This document shows positions 8,105-15,258 of a stretch of DNA of 24,523 nucleotides, one piece after another. A program made the position numbers and the translations under genes. This stretch comes from JBGTBD01 sp041749475. GTDB lineage: Bacteria > Pseudomonadota > Alphaproteobacteria > Rickettsiales > UBA998. The stretch lies in NCBI GenBank assembly GCA_041749475.1, contig JBGTBD010000058.1, positions 1 to 24,523 on the forward strand, written 5' to 3'. Under the pieces are notes generated by a model that searched no databases, had not been told where the DNA came from, and was given only the letters and a program-made list of their open reading frames with translations. The number at the start of each line of letters is the position of its first letter. Position 1 is the first letter of the stretch.

Positions 8105-8901
8105 TGAGCAAGATTGTTGCCGTGGTGAATCAAAAAGGTGGGGTGGGTAAGACCACGACTGCCGTCAACTTGGCTACCGCCCTTGCCGCCATAGGCCGTT
8201 CCGTTCTCCTCATCGACCTTGATCCTCAAGGCAATGCGAGTACGGGATTAGGCATCACCCCCGATAAACGGCGCATCACCGCCTATGATGTTTTGATCGG
8301 CAACGAATCCATTGCGGCGGCGAAACAATCTACGCAAATCCCTCATCTTGACGTGGTTCCCTCTACTATTGATCTGTCCGGTGCAGAGATTGAACTGGTC
8401 AATGCCAATCGCCGTGAGTACTTCTTGAAAGAAGCGTTGGAGAAAGTACAGCTCGATTACGATGAGGTCCTCATCGACTGCCCCCCATCCCTCGGCCTCA
8501 TCACACTCAACGCCTTAACTGCGTCAGATAAAGTATTGATTCCACTGCAATGTGAGTTCTACGCCTTGGAGGGTTTGAGCCATCTATTGAAGACGATTAA
8601 GTTGGTACAAAAGAATCTCAACCCACGTCTCGATATCCAAGGCGTCGTCCTCACGATGTATGATCGCCGCAATAAACTGACGGAGCACATCGAGGAGGAC
8701 GTACGCGAGTTTCTGGGTGACCTCGTCTTCAAGACTGTCATCCCTCGCAACGTACGCATCTCTGAAGCCCCTTCTCACGGTAAGCCCGCAATCATCTATG
8801 ATCTGCATTGCCGTGGCTCTCAGGCATATCTCAAGCTGGCGCGCGAATTGTTGCGCCGCGAAAAGAACCCTCCAACCTATACACATAAAACAGCGGCGTA
8901 G
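8104..8901 (+). CDS. parA: Chromosome-partitioning ATPase ParA
   Basis: Deviant Walker ATPase that moves ParB-parS complexes apart during chromosome segregation, 265 aa, nucleoid-associated. The P-loop is KGGVGKTTT (11-19), with the signature lysine. The A' motif is LIDLDPQGN (36-44) and Walker B is VLIDCPPS (122-129). The C-terminal EAPSHGKP motif (RISEAPSHGKPAI) is typical of chromosomal ParA/Soj. I chose the ATG at 8104, one base overlapping the rsmG stop, with GGAG at about 8094-8097 as ribosome binding site. The frame is open 28 codons further up inside rsmG, but those residues do not resemble the family. parB follows after 9 bp. Confidence 0.97.
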   Translation: MSKIVAVVNQKGGVGKTTTAVNLATALAAIGRSVLLIDLDPQGNASTGLGITPDKRRITAYDVLIGNESIAAAKQSTQIPHLDVVPSTIDLSGAEIELVNANRREYFLKEALEKVQLDYDEVLIDCPPSLGLITLNALTASDKVLIPLQCEFYALEGLSHLLKTIKLVQKNLNPRLDIQGVVLTMYDRRNKLTEHIEEDVREFLGDLVFKTVIPRNVRISEAPSHGKPAIIYDLHCRGSQAYLKLARELLRREKNPPTYTHKTAA

Positions 8902-8910
8902 GAGCAGCGC

Positions 8911-9837
8911 ATGGCAGGAAACAACACCCGTGGCCTCGGAAAAGGCCTGTCCGTCCTCATCTCCGAGGAATATAGCAAATCAGCGACCGGCACGGGAACG
9001 AGCGAAGCGCCCCAAGGTACCCTTGTGCAGAACATACCGCTCAGCAGCATTCTCGCCGGAAAATACCAGCCCCGTACGCGTTTCAGCGATGAATATCTGT
9101 CCGAACTGGCGGACTCCATCAAGCATAACGGAGTAATGCAGCCGATTACCTTGCGTAAATCCACCGATGGCGGCCAATACGAAATCATCGCCGGTGAACG
9201 CCGCTGGCGCGCAGCCGGCCTTGCAGGCTTAATGGAAATCCCCGCCATCATCCGCGAAGTCGATGACGCACAAGCGCTGGAACTGGCGCTGGTCGAGAAC
9301 ATTCAGCGTCAGGATCTCTCTCCGTTGGAGGAAGCTGCCGGGTATCAACGCCTGATGCAGGAATTCACCTACACACAGGAACAGCTCTCCAAGATCGTCG
9401 GCAAAAGCCGTAGCCACATCGCCAATTTGCTGCGCCTGCTTTCATTGCCGGAAAAGATCAAGAATTTCCTCGACAGCGACGCCCTCAGCATGGGCCATGC
9501 GCGCGCACTGCTCAACGCCGAGAACGCCGAAGCGCTCGCCGATGAAGTCGTCGCCAAAGGCCTCAATGTGCGCCAGACCGAAAGCCTCGTAAAAGACGGT
9601 CAGCCTTCGTCAAATACATCTCCCAAATTGCCGTCAGGTAACACGCGCGGATCGTCCCCATCCAACAATGAACAGTCGCATAAGGACGCAGACATTCTCG
9701 CATTGGAAGAAACATTATCACAAAATCTAGGCCTCCGCGTCAGTATCAATGATCGTGGCCAATCCGGTGATATTACCATCCGTTACGAATCCCTCTCACA
9801 ACTTGACGAGATACTCAAACGCCTCGGTGGCAATTGA
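8911..9837 (+). CDS. parB: Chromosome-partitioning protein ParB (CTP-dependent parS clamp)
   Basis: parS-binding protein that loads on the centromere and spreads as a CTP-dependent clamp, 308 aa. The N-terminus RGLGKGLSVLI (7-17) is the ParA-contacting motif. The nuclease-like domain carries GERRWRA (95-101) and ENIQRQDLSPLEEA (129-142), the CTP-binding boxes of ParB. The helix-turn-helix follows at about 156-176 (EQLSKIVGKSRSHIANLLRLL). A low-complexity serine/asparagine-rich linker (about 230-255) leads to the C-terminal dimerisation domain. GGAG at 8901-8904 overlaps the parA stop and serves this start. Two parS candidates lie upstream in mnmG and rsmG. Confidence 0.97.
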   Translation: MAGNNTRGLGKGLSVLISEEYSKSATGTGTSEAPQGTLVQNIPLSSILAGKYQPRTRFSDEYLSELADSIKHNGVMQPITLRKSTDGGQYEIIAGERRWRAAGLAGLMEIPAIIREVDDAQALELALVENIQRQDLSPLEEAAGYQRLMQEFTYTQEQLSKIVGKSRSHIANLLRLLSLPEKIKNFLDSDALSMGHARALLNAENAEALADEVVAKGLNVRQTESLVKDGQPSSNTSPKLPSGNTRGSSPSNNEQSHKDADILALEETLSQNLGLRVSINDRGQSGDITIRYESLSQLDEILKRLGGN

Positions 9838-9858
9838 GTATTTCGCACCTGCAGCATA

Positions 9859-10698
9859 ATGAAAAAATTCCACTTACACTTAGTCTCAGACTCAACGGGA
9901 GAGACGGTCAGTTCGGTCGCTCGTGCTGCAGTTGCTCAGTTTGAGGAAATTGAACCGGATGAGCATATCTGGTCGCTCGTACGCACACCGCATCAGATGG
10001 AAAAAGTCCTCGCCGGAATCAAGGAACATAAAGGCGTGGTGATGTACACCATCGTCAACAAAGACCTAGCCGACACACTCAAGCAATTCTGCCATCAACA
10101 CGAGGTTCCGTGCATCCCGATTTTAGCACGGGCCGTATCGGAACTTGCTGCACATCTGGGCATTCCCGTATCGCAACAGCCGGGCCGTCAATACGAACTG
10201 ACGGAAGATTATTTCTCCCGCGTCGAAGCCATCAATTTCACCCTCGCGCATGACGACGGGCAAAGCACGTGGGACATGGAAGACGCCGATGTCGTCGTCG
10301 TCGGCGTATCGCGCACATCGAAGTCCCCGACATGTGTCTACCTCGCCAATCGCGGCTACAAAGCGGCGAACGTGCCCTTCGTCGCCGGATGCCCGTTACC
10401 CGATAATCTCTTCAACCTCAAGAAGCCCATCGTCGTCGGCCTCACCATCGATCCCGACCGCCTGATGCAGATCCGCGAAAGCCGCCTGCAATCGATCAAG
10501 AGCGAGGGAGAGACGACCTACGCGGAGCGCGACAGCATCATCGCCGAGATTAACGAATCACGCCGCCTCTACGCCAAATATCGCTGGCCGGTGATCGACG
10601 TCACCCGCCGCTCGGTGGAAGAAACCGCTGCCACCATCATCCAGTATTTCACGAAGCATCAGGAAACGAGAATGAACCATGGCCGCAAGGACGGGTAA
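9859..10698 (+). CDS. ppsR: Pyruvate,phosphate dikinase / PEP synthase regulatory protein (bifunctional kinase/pyrophosphorylase, DUF299)
   Basis: Member of the PDRP/PSRP family, which switches pyruvate,phosphate dikinase or PEP synthase by ADP-dependent phosphorylation and phosphate-dependent dephosphorylation; 279 aa. The N-terminus FHLHLVSDSTGETVSSVARA (4-23) and the P-loop-like GVSRTSKSP (149-157) are diagnostic, followed by NVPFVAGCPLP. The regulated enzyme is not in the window, so PPDK and PEP synthase cannot be distinguished as target. It starts 21 bp after parB with no strong Shine-Dalgarno sequence. It ends in a 20-bp overlap with aroE. In Caulobacter the homologue (RP001 type) lies next to oriC, as recalled from the literature. 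Confidence 0.95.
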   Translation: MKKFHLHLVSDSTGETVSSVARAAVAQFEEIEPDEHIWSLVRTPHQMEKVLAGIKEHKGVVMYTIVNKDLADTLKQFCHQHEVPCIPILARAVSELAAHLGIPVSQQPGRQYELTEDYFSRVEAINFTLAHDDGQSTWDMEDADVVVVGVSRTSKSPTCVYLANRGYKAANVPFVAGCPLPDNLFNLKKPIVVGLTIDPDRLMQIRESRLQSIKSEGETTYAERDSIIAEINESRRLYAKYRWPVIDVTRRSVEETAATIIQYFTKHQETRMNHGRKDG

Positions 10699-11542
10699 AG
10701 CGCGAAAGGCCGCCGTCATTGGCCATCCGGTGCAGCACTCGCTATCGCCTGCGCTCCATGAGTTCTGGTTGCGTGAATACGAGATCGACGGCACATATAT
10801 TCCGCTCGACATCACACCGGAATCGCTGCAAGAAAGTCTCGCCATGCTGCGTAGCATGGGCTTCTCCGGCGTCAATCTGACTATTCCACATAAGAGCCAG
10901 GGATTTCTATTGGCTGACACAGCGGATCACTGCGTAACGAAAATCTCCGCCGCCAATACGCTGGTCTTCACCGAGACTGGCATCGCTGCCTTGAACACCG
11001 ACGCATACGGCTTCGCTATGAACCTGAAATTGGCCGGATGCGTTGTGGGCAAGACCACCCAAGCCGTGGTAATCGGGGCAGGGGGAGCGGCGCGTGGCGT
11101 CATCATCGCATTGTTGGAAGAAGATGTGAGAAACATCACCATCATCAACCGCACCACGGAAAATGCGCTCAATCTACGCAATGAAATTTGTGCCGCATGT
11201 GTGCTACCCAAAAGCGTGATTTCGGTGCTTGATTTTGATTCGGCGGAAGAGTCTTTGCTGACCGCGAATCTGTTGGTAAATACGACCTCGCTGGGGATGG
11301 AAGGTGAGCCCGCATTAAAGCTCCCGATACATGCGATGCATAAGGATACTTTTGTGTCGGATATCGTCTACACCCCTTTGCGTACGCCACTATTACAGCA
11401 AGCGGAAGCCCATGGCTTGCGGACGGTTGACGGACTTGGGATGCTAATGCACCAGGCCGTCCCGGCATTCGAATTATTCTTTGGTGTCAGACCGGAAGTA
11501 ACACCCTCACTGCGTAGTCATCTGGAGAGTCTGCTGGTATGA
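10679..11542 (+). CDS. aroE: Shikimate dehydrogenase AroE
   Basis: NADPH-dependent reduction of 3-dehydroshikimate to shikimate in aromatic amino acid synthesis, 287 aa, cytosolic. The substrate-binding motif SLSP (21-24) and NLTIPHK (66-72), with the catalytic lysine 72, are present. So are N93 (AANTLVF) and NTDAYG (106-111) with the partner aspartate 108. The NADP-binding loop is GAGGAARG (133-140). The C-terminus has the usual GLGMLMHQAVPAFELFFG. It overlaps the ppsR 3' end by 20 bp and the coaE start by 4 bp. In many alphaproteobacteria a maf gene sits between ppsR and aroE (from memory); it is absent here. Confidence 0.96.
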   Translation: MAARTGKARKAAVIGHPVQHSLSPALHEFWLREYEIDGTYIPLDITPESLQESLAMLRSMGFSGVNLTIPHKSQGFLLADTADHCVTKISAANTLVFTETGIAALNTDAYGFAMNLKLAGCVVGKTTQAVVIGAGGAARGVIIALLEEDVRNITIINRTTENALNLRNEICAACVLPKSVISVLDFDSAEESLLTANLLVNTTSLGMEGEPALKLPIHAMHKDTFVSDIVYTPLRTPLLQQAEAHGLRTVDGLGMLMHQAVPAFELFFGVRPEVTPSLRSHLESLLV

Positions 11543-12132
11543 TACGGTTAGGTCTGACCGGTTCCTACGCCACGGGAAAATCGACCGTCGCAAGTATTTT
11601 CAAACGCGAAGGTGTGGCATTCTTCGATGCGGACAAAGCTGCGCATGACGCGCTGCAACATAAACCAATCATTTCCGCTATTGCCAAGAAGTTTCCGAGT
11701 GCAGTGGCAGAGGGAAAAGTAAATCGCAAAACACTCGGCTCACTCGTCTTCTCGGATGCAGCGAAACTGGCATGGCTAGAGGCGCTCACTCACCCATACA
11801 TATTCGAGCAAGAGCGGATATTCATCACCCGGGCACGGCTGCGTGGGGCAACGATGACGCTTTCGGAGATACCCCTGATGTTTGAGACGGGAGCAGATAA
11901 ACGCTATGACTACACCATCTCGACCACAGCTCCTCTGGCGACGATGGAACTACGCGCCTTGAAACGCCCCGGCATGACGAGCAAAAAATTCAAAGAGATC
12001 CTCTCCTGCCAGATGCCCTCGCAGGAGAAATGCAAACGGGCGGATTTCGTGATTCACACCGGGATAGGGAAGGCGTATACTTACTCTAGCGTGAAAGAAA
12101 TCCTGAACATCCTGAGACATCCCCATGCGTGA
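11539..12132 (+). CDS. coaE: Dephospho-CoA kinase CoaE
   Basis: Last step of coenzyme A synthesis, the ATP-dependent 3'-phosphorylation of dephospho-CoA; 197 aa. The P-loop is GLTGSYATGKST (5-16) and the substrate motif FFDADKAAHD (29-38) follows. The lid and CoA domains are recognisable (LEALTHPYIF, EIPLMFETGADKRYD). GGAGAG at 11524-11529 is a good ribosome binding site. Start and stop overlap both neighbours (aroE by 4 bp, dnaQ by 8 bp), so it is an internal gene of the ppsR-aroE-coaE-dnaQ run. Confidence 0.95.
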   Translation: MIRLGLTGSYATGKSTVASIFKREGVAFFDADKAAHDALQHKPIISAIAKKFPSAVAEGKVNRKTLGSLVFSDAAKLAWLEALTHPYIFEQERIFITRARLRGATMTLSEIPLMFETGADKRYDYTISTTAPLATMELRALKRPGMTSKKFKEILSCQMPSQEKCKRADFVIHTGIGKAYTYSSVKEILNILRHPHA

Positions 12133-12817
12133 GATCGCCCTTGATACCGAAACCACTGGGCTTGACCCGACTGCAGGCCACAAGCTGGTCGAGATCGGCT
12201 GCGTAGAGCTGATCAATGGCTCACGGACGGGCAGCGTCTTCCATGCCTATCTTAATCCACAACGTGATATGCCGGAGGAAGCCTTCCGCATCCACGGCCT
12301 GTCCTCGGAATTCTTGAATGACAAGCCGTTATTCAAACATGTTGCGGCAGACTTGCTGGAGTTCATCGGAGAGGACCGACTAATTATCCATAACGCGCAA
12401 TTCGACATGAAGTTCTTGAACCATGAGCTGCAACTGATTGGTAAAGAGAAACTTTCCTTCGACCGCGTACTCGACACCGTCCAGATCGCCCGCAAGAAGT
12501 TCCCCGGCTCCCCGGCGAACCTCGACGCGCTTTGCCGGCGCTTCTCCATCGACCTGTCCATGCGCACGAAGCACGGTGCATTGCTGGATGCGGAATTGCT
12601 GTCGGAAGTCTATATCGAACTGACCGGCGGCAAACAATCCGCCCTCACGTTCGAGAAAGAAACCGAGACCGCAGAACAGACTATCGTCTTCCAGGAAAAC
12701 CGCGTGATGCGCCCTGCGCGCTATTTCCCGATCAGCGAAGAGGAAATCTCTGCGCACAATGCTTTCATTGAAAAGCTAGTAAATCCCATCTGGAATAAAT
12801 TGCGCGGTACAGCTTAA
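12125..12817 (+). CDS. dnaQ: DNA polymerase III epsilon subunit (3'-5' proofreading exonuclease) DnaQ
   Basis: Proofreading subunit of the replicative polymerase, 230 aa. The DEDDh exonuclease motifs are complete: ExoI DTETTGLDP (7-15, with D7 and E9), ExoII HNAQFD (89-94, with D94), and ExoIII HGALLDAE (150-157, with H150 and D155). The C-terminal stretch after about residue 170 would bind the alpha subunit. It overlaps coaE by 8 bp, ends the plus-strand run and is followed 3 bp later by a hairpin. The linkage coaE-dnaQ is common in alphaproteobacteria, from memory. Confidence 0.96.
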   Translation: MREIALDTETTGLDPTAGHKLVEIGCVELINGSRTGSVFHAYLNPQRDMPEEAFRIHGLSSEFLNDKPLFKHVAADLLEFIGEDRLIIHNAQFDMKFLNHELQLIGKEKLSFDRVLDTVQIARKKFPGSPANLDALCRRFSIDLSMRTKHGALLDAELLSEVYIELTGGKQSALTFEKETETAEQTIVFQENRVMRPARYFPISEEEISAHNAFIEKLVNPIWNKLRGTA

Positions 12818-12820
12818 AAT

Positions 12821-12847
12821 TGTCATGTCGTCTTCGACGGGGTGACA
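12821..12847. terminator. Bidirectional hairpin between convergent dnaQ and xerC; related to a dispersed repeat
   Basis: Outer TGTCA/TGACA and inner GTCG-TCTT-CGAC inverted repeats form a stem. It is followed on the plus strand by a T-rich stretch (taatttta) and on the minus strand by AATTTTAA. The position, in the 35-bp gap between two stop codons, fits a shared terminator. Read on the minus strand, its first 12 bases, TGTCACCCCGTC, are identical to the left end of the repeat at 22625. Confidence 0.6.
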
Positions 12848-12852
12848 TAATT

Positions 12853-13830
12853 TTACTGCTCTTTCTTCCCCGCTAGCGGGTGGCAATCTAGATATTGCCG
12901 CTTCAACCGCTCCGTATCCACCTTCGTATAACGCTGCGTGGTGGAGAGGCTTTCATGGCCGAGTAGTTCCTGAATATCACGCAAGTTCGCGCCACTGGCC
13001 AACAGATGCGTTGCATAGCTATGGCGAAGCGCGTGGGGTGTGGTTTCTTCGGCTAGGCCTAGGAGGCTCCTCAGACGACGCACCTGACGCTGTACGACGC
13101 CCGGATTGAGTTCTCCACCCCGCTCTCCGAGGAACAGAGGTGAAGAAGATGATTGGGCATACGGAACACACTCCGTATAGAGCGCAATCGCCGAAATGAT
13201 CTGCGGCAACAGCGGCACTTCGCGCTCCTTGTTTCCCTTGCCGTGGATACGGATAAACCGCTGCCCATCTGCAATATCACCCAGCGTAAGGGACAGGGCT
13301 TCGGAGATACGCAACCCACAACCATAGATCAGCATCAAGAGCGCCTTATCGCGCTTGGCTAGCCAATGCTCCTGTTGGAAAATTTCTGCTTCTTCGATCA
13401 ACCGCAACATATCATCGACTTGCAACGCGCGGGGCAGGGGGGCAGGGCCGCGCTTGAGGGTAAAGCGGTCGGCGACGGTATTGGTGATTTCCTCATGCTT
13501 GCGGAGATATTTGAACAGGCTACGGAGGGATGATAATGCGCGCACATTACTGCTCGCCGTCATCCCCGCCTCCACCCGCGCCGACACCCATGCGCGGAGC
13601 TCCGAAAGCGTCATCCCCGCGAGCCCCACTTCGCTGATGGCACTGCCCTTATGCGCAGATAGAAAAACACAGAAATTCTCGATGTCGGTGACATACGCCC
13701 GCACCGCATTCGGTGACAGATGTCGCACATCCCTGAGCCACCCTTCCCACGCCTCCACCCAAAGCAACACCGTCTCGTTGAGAAGGCGCGCCGTCGCGGG
13801 CTTTAGGAAAGATCGACCTGATCCAGACAT
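12853..13830 (-). CDS. xerC: Tyrosine recombinase XerC
   Basis: Site-specific recombinase that resolves chromosome dimers at dif together with XerD, 325 aa. The N-terminal SAM-like core-binding domain (about 20-115) includes LSPNAVRAYVTDIENF. The catalytic domain has R174 (YGCGLRISEAL), K198 (IHGKGNKER), H266 and R269 (PHALRHSYATH), H292 (LLGHESLSTTQ) and the nucleophile Y301 (RYTKVD), so all active-site residues are present. I placed the start at 13830 (MSGSGRSFLK). The longer open frame to 14001 runs through the DUF484 gene and is not family-like. The start overlaps the DUF484 3' end by 28 bp, so it is co-transcribed with it. XerC rather than XerD is inferred from the DUF484 neighbour. Confidence 0.93.
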   Translation of the reverse strand: MSGSGRSFLKPATARLLNETVLLWVEAWEGWLRDVRHLSPNAVRAYVTDIENFCVFLSAHKGSAISEVGLAGMTLSELRAWVSARVEAGMTASSNVRALSSLRSLFKYLRKHEEITNTVADRFTLKRGPAPLPRALQVDDMLRLIEEAEIFQQEHWLAKRDKALLMLIYGCGLRISEALSLTLGDIADGQRFIRIHGKGNKEREVPLLPQIISAIALYTECVPYAQSSSSPLFLGERGGELNPGVVQRQVRRLRSLLGLAEETTPHALRHSYATHLLASGANLRDIQELLGHESLSTTQRYTKVDTERLKRQYLDCHPLAGKKEQ

Positions 13831-14555
13831 GTCTCTAACCTGTCTTGCAGAATGAGGGCGAGGAACTGGAGGAGTTCCGTGCCTTGCCCGGGATGAAAAC
13901 GACCTTTGTCGCGCACACCGATCGCGAGGATGGCGGGCGGTAGTTCTTCCTGCTTGAAGTCCAGCCGCAGCAAGGCGCAGGATTGTACGATGCGTGTGCA
14001 TTCTGAGAAAATTTGGTCAAACGCGGGGATATAATCCTTGGATGTATCCGACGACAGCATCACGTTGCTGCGCCCATGGAAAATCTCATCCGTGGTCTCG
14101 ACATCAATGAAGACAATTCCGGAATAATGATGCTCTGGGTAATAGCTCTCATGCAGCTCGGAAGCATTGGATTCGAGCGCCAGCCGAACCACATCGACCT
14201 GAAACAATTGCACCAGATCAAGTGTGATGACTTCGAGCAATTGCTCAAGGTCTTTCGCCTTGATGATGCCGAGAATGGCATGGTGAATCTGGTGCAACGC
14301 CGAATTATTATCCCGCGCAGAATCGACCAGCCCGTCCAGCTTCTTCTGTAGTTCACGAATCTGGTCTTGCAACCGGCGAATCGCGAAAGACTGAAAATCG
14401 GAAATATTCTCACCGCCCTGCAACGCAGGCGGAATCAGCGATTGCAACACTTCCGGGTGCTCAAGAAAAAAGTCGGGATATTGCTGTAGGTATCGCGTCA
14501 CCTCCTCCGCAGTCACCTTTTTCGCGCTTCCTTCTGTTGCTTCTTGTTTGCTCAC
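13803..14555 (-). CDS. DUF484 family protein (GAF-like), upstream of xerC
   Basis: Uncharacterised DUF484 protein, about 250 aa. The N-terminal motif VTRYLQQYPDFFLEHPEVLQ is diagnostic. It is followed by a predicted coiled coil (about 55-85, IRRLQDQIRELQKKLDGLV) and a GAF-like domain ending in GQGTELLQFLALILQDRLE. The family lies next to xerC in many proteobacteria and its role is not known to me. I favour the GTG at 14555, because GAGG lies five bases upstream and it follows the tal stop directly. A TTG at 14570 (adding MPEDA) would overlap tal by 8 bp and has a poor ribosome binding site. It is the middle gene of the tal-DUF484-xerC operon. Confidence 0.88.
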   Translation of the reverse strand: MSKQEATEGSAKKVTAEEVTRYLQQYPDFFLEHPEVLQSLIPPALQGGENISDFQSFAIRRLQDQIRELQKKLDGLVDSARDNNSALHQIHHAILGIIKAKDLEQLLEVITLDLVQLFQVDVVRLALESNASELHESYYPEHHYSGIVFIDVETTDEIFHGRSNVMLSSDTSKDYIPAFDQIFSECTRIVQSCALLRLDFKQEELPPAILAIGVRDKGRFHPGQGTELLQFLALILQDRLETCLDQVDLS

Positions 14556-14562
14556 TGCATCC

Positions 14563-15219
14563 TCAGGCAATTTTCTGACCCGTTTTCTGCCAGTCTTTCA
14601 GGAACGCATCCAGCCCCATATCCGTCAACGGATGTTGGTAGAGTTGCTTCAACACCTTCACCGGCAGGGTAGCAACATGCGCACCGATCTTAGCAGCGGC
14701 GACGATATGCTCCGGGTGGCGAATGGAGGCGACGAGTACTTGCGTATCAAACTCCGGATAATTGTTATAGATATCGCAGATGTCCGCGATTAGCTGCATT
14801 CCGTCCATGCTGATATCATCCAAACGGCCCACGAACGGGGAGATATAGGTCGCACCGGCTTTCGCGGCCAGCAATGCCTGCGATGGCGAGAAGCAGAGCG
14901 TGACATTCACCTTGGTTCCTTCAGAGGATAACGCTTTGCAAGCGCGAAGTCCGTCCACCGTCAGCGGGAGTTTGATACAGATATTGTCCGCGATCTTCTT
15001 GAGGCTTTCTGCTTCACGCATCATTTCCTTATACTCGGTCGCGGTGACTTCAGCGCTGACCGGACCGGGGATGAGAGCGCAAATTTCCTTGATCACCTCA
15101 TGGATATTGCGGCCGGATTTGGCGATGAGGGTGGGGTTGGTGGTGATGCCGTCCACCATACCGGAATCGGCGAATTCGCGGATCTCTGAGATTTCAGCCG
15201 TATCGAGAAAAAATTGCAT
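14563..15219 (-). CDS. tal: Transaldolase / fructose-6-phosphate aldolase family (TalC/MipB, type 3B)
   Basis: Class I aldolase of the small transaldolase family, 218 aa, expected to interconvert sedoheptulose-7-phosphate/glyceraldehyde-3-phosphate and fructose-6-phosphate/erythrose-4-phosphate in the pentose phosphate pathway. The N-terminus MQFFLDTAEISEIRE, GITTNPTLIAK (24-34), and the Schiff-base lysine K83 in ICIKLPLT (81-87) are clear. NVTLCFSPSQALLAAKAGAT and PFVGRLDD (128-135) favour the transaldolase-type rather than the E. coli FSA-type sequence. AAGGAG six bases before the ATG at 15219 fixes the start. The frame open further up, into the priA leader, is not used. It is the first gene of the minus-strand operon. 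Confidence 0.94.
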   Translation of the reverse strand: MQFFLDTAEISEIREFADSGMVDGITTNPTLIAKSGRNIHEVIKEICALIPGPVSAEVTATEYKEMMREAESLKKIADNICIKLPLTVDGLRACKALSSEGTKVNVTLCFSPSQALLAAKAGATYISPFVGRLDDISMDGMQLIADICDIYNNYPEFDTQVLVASIRHPEHIVAAAKIGAHVATLPVKVLKQLYQHPLTDMGLDAFLKDWQKTGQKIA

Positions 15220-15242
15220 GATTGCTCCTTGTGCTTGCTGGT

Positions 15243-15255
15243 GGCAGTATCTGCC
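15243..15255. promoter_or_regulatory. Short dyad in the divergent tal-priA gap
   Basis: GGCAG-TAT-CTGCC is a perfect 5-bp inverted repeat in the 39-bp space between the divergent tal and priA starts, three bases before the priA ATG. It could be an operator or just a chance palindrome. No regulator is recognisable. Confidence 0.3.
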
Positions 15256-15258
15256 CCG

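Noticed and set aside
10258..10275. CACGTG core inside ppsR
   Set aside because: Only the central hexamer matches parS; the flanks do not.
12379..12393. TTATCCATA resembling a DnaA box, as a hint of oriC
   Set aside because: A single imperfect box inside dnaQ coding sequence, with no cluster of boxes or AT-rich unwinding element; no oriC is seen in the window.
13831..14001. 57-residue N-terminal extension of XerC
   Set aside because: It lies within the DUF484 coding sequence in another frame and does not resemble the tyrosine-recombinase N-terminus.
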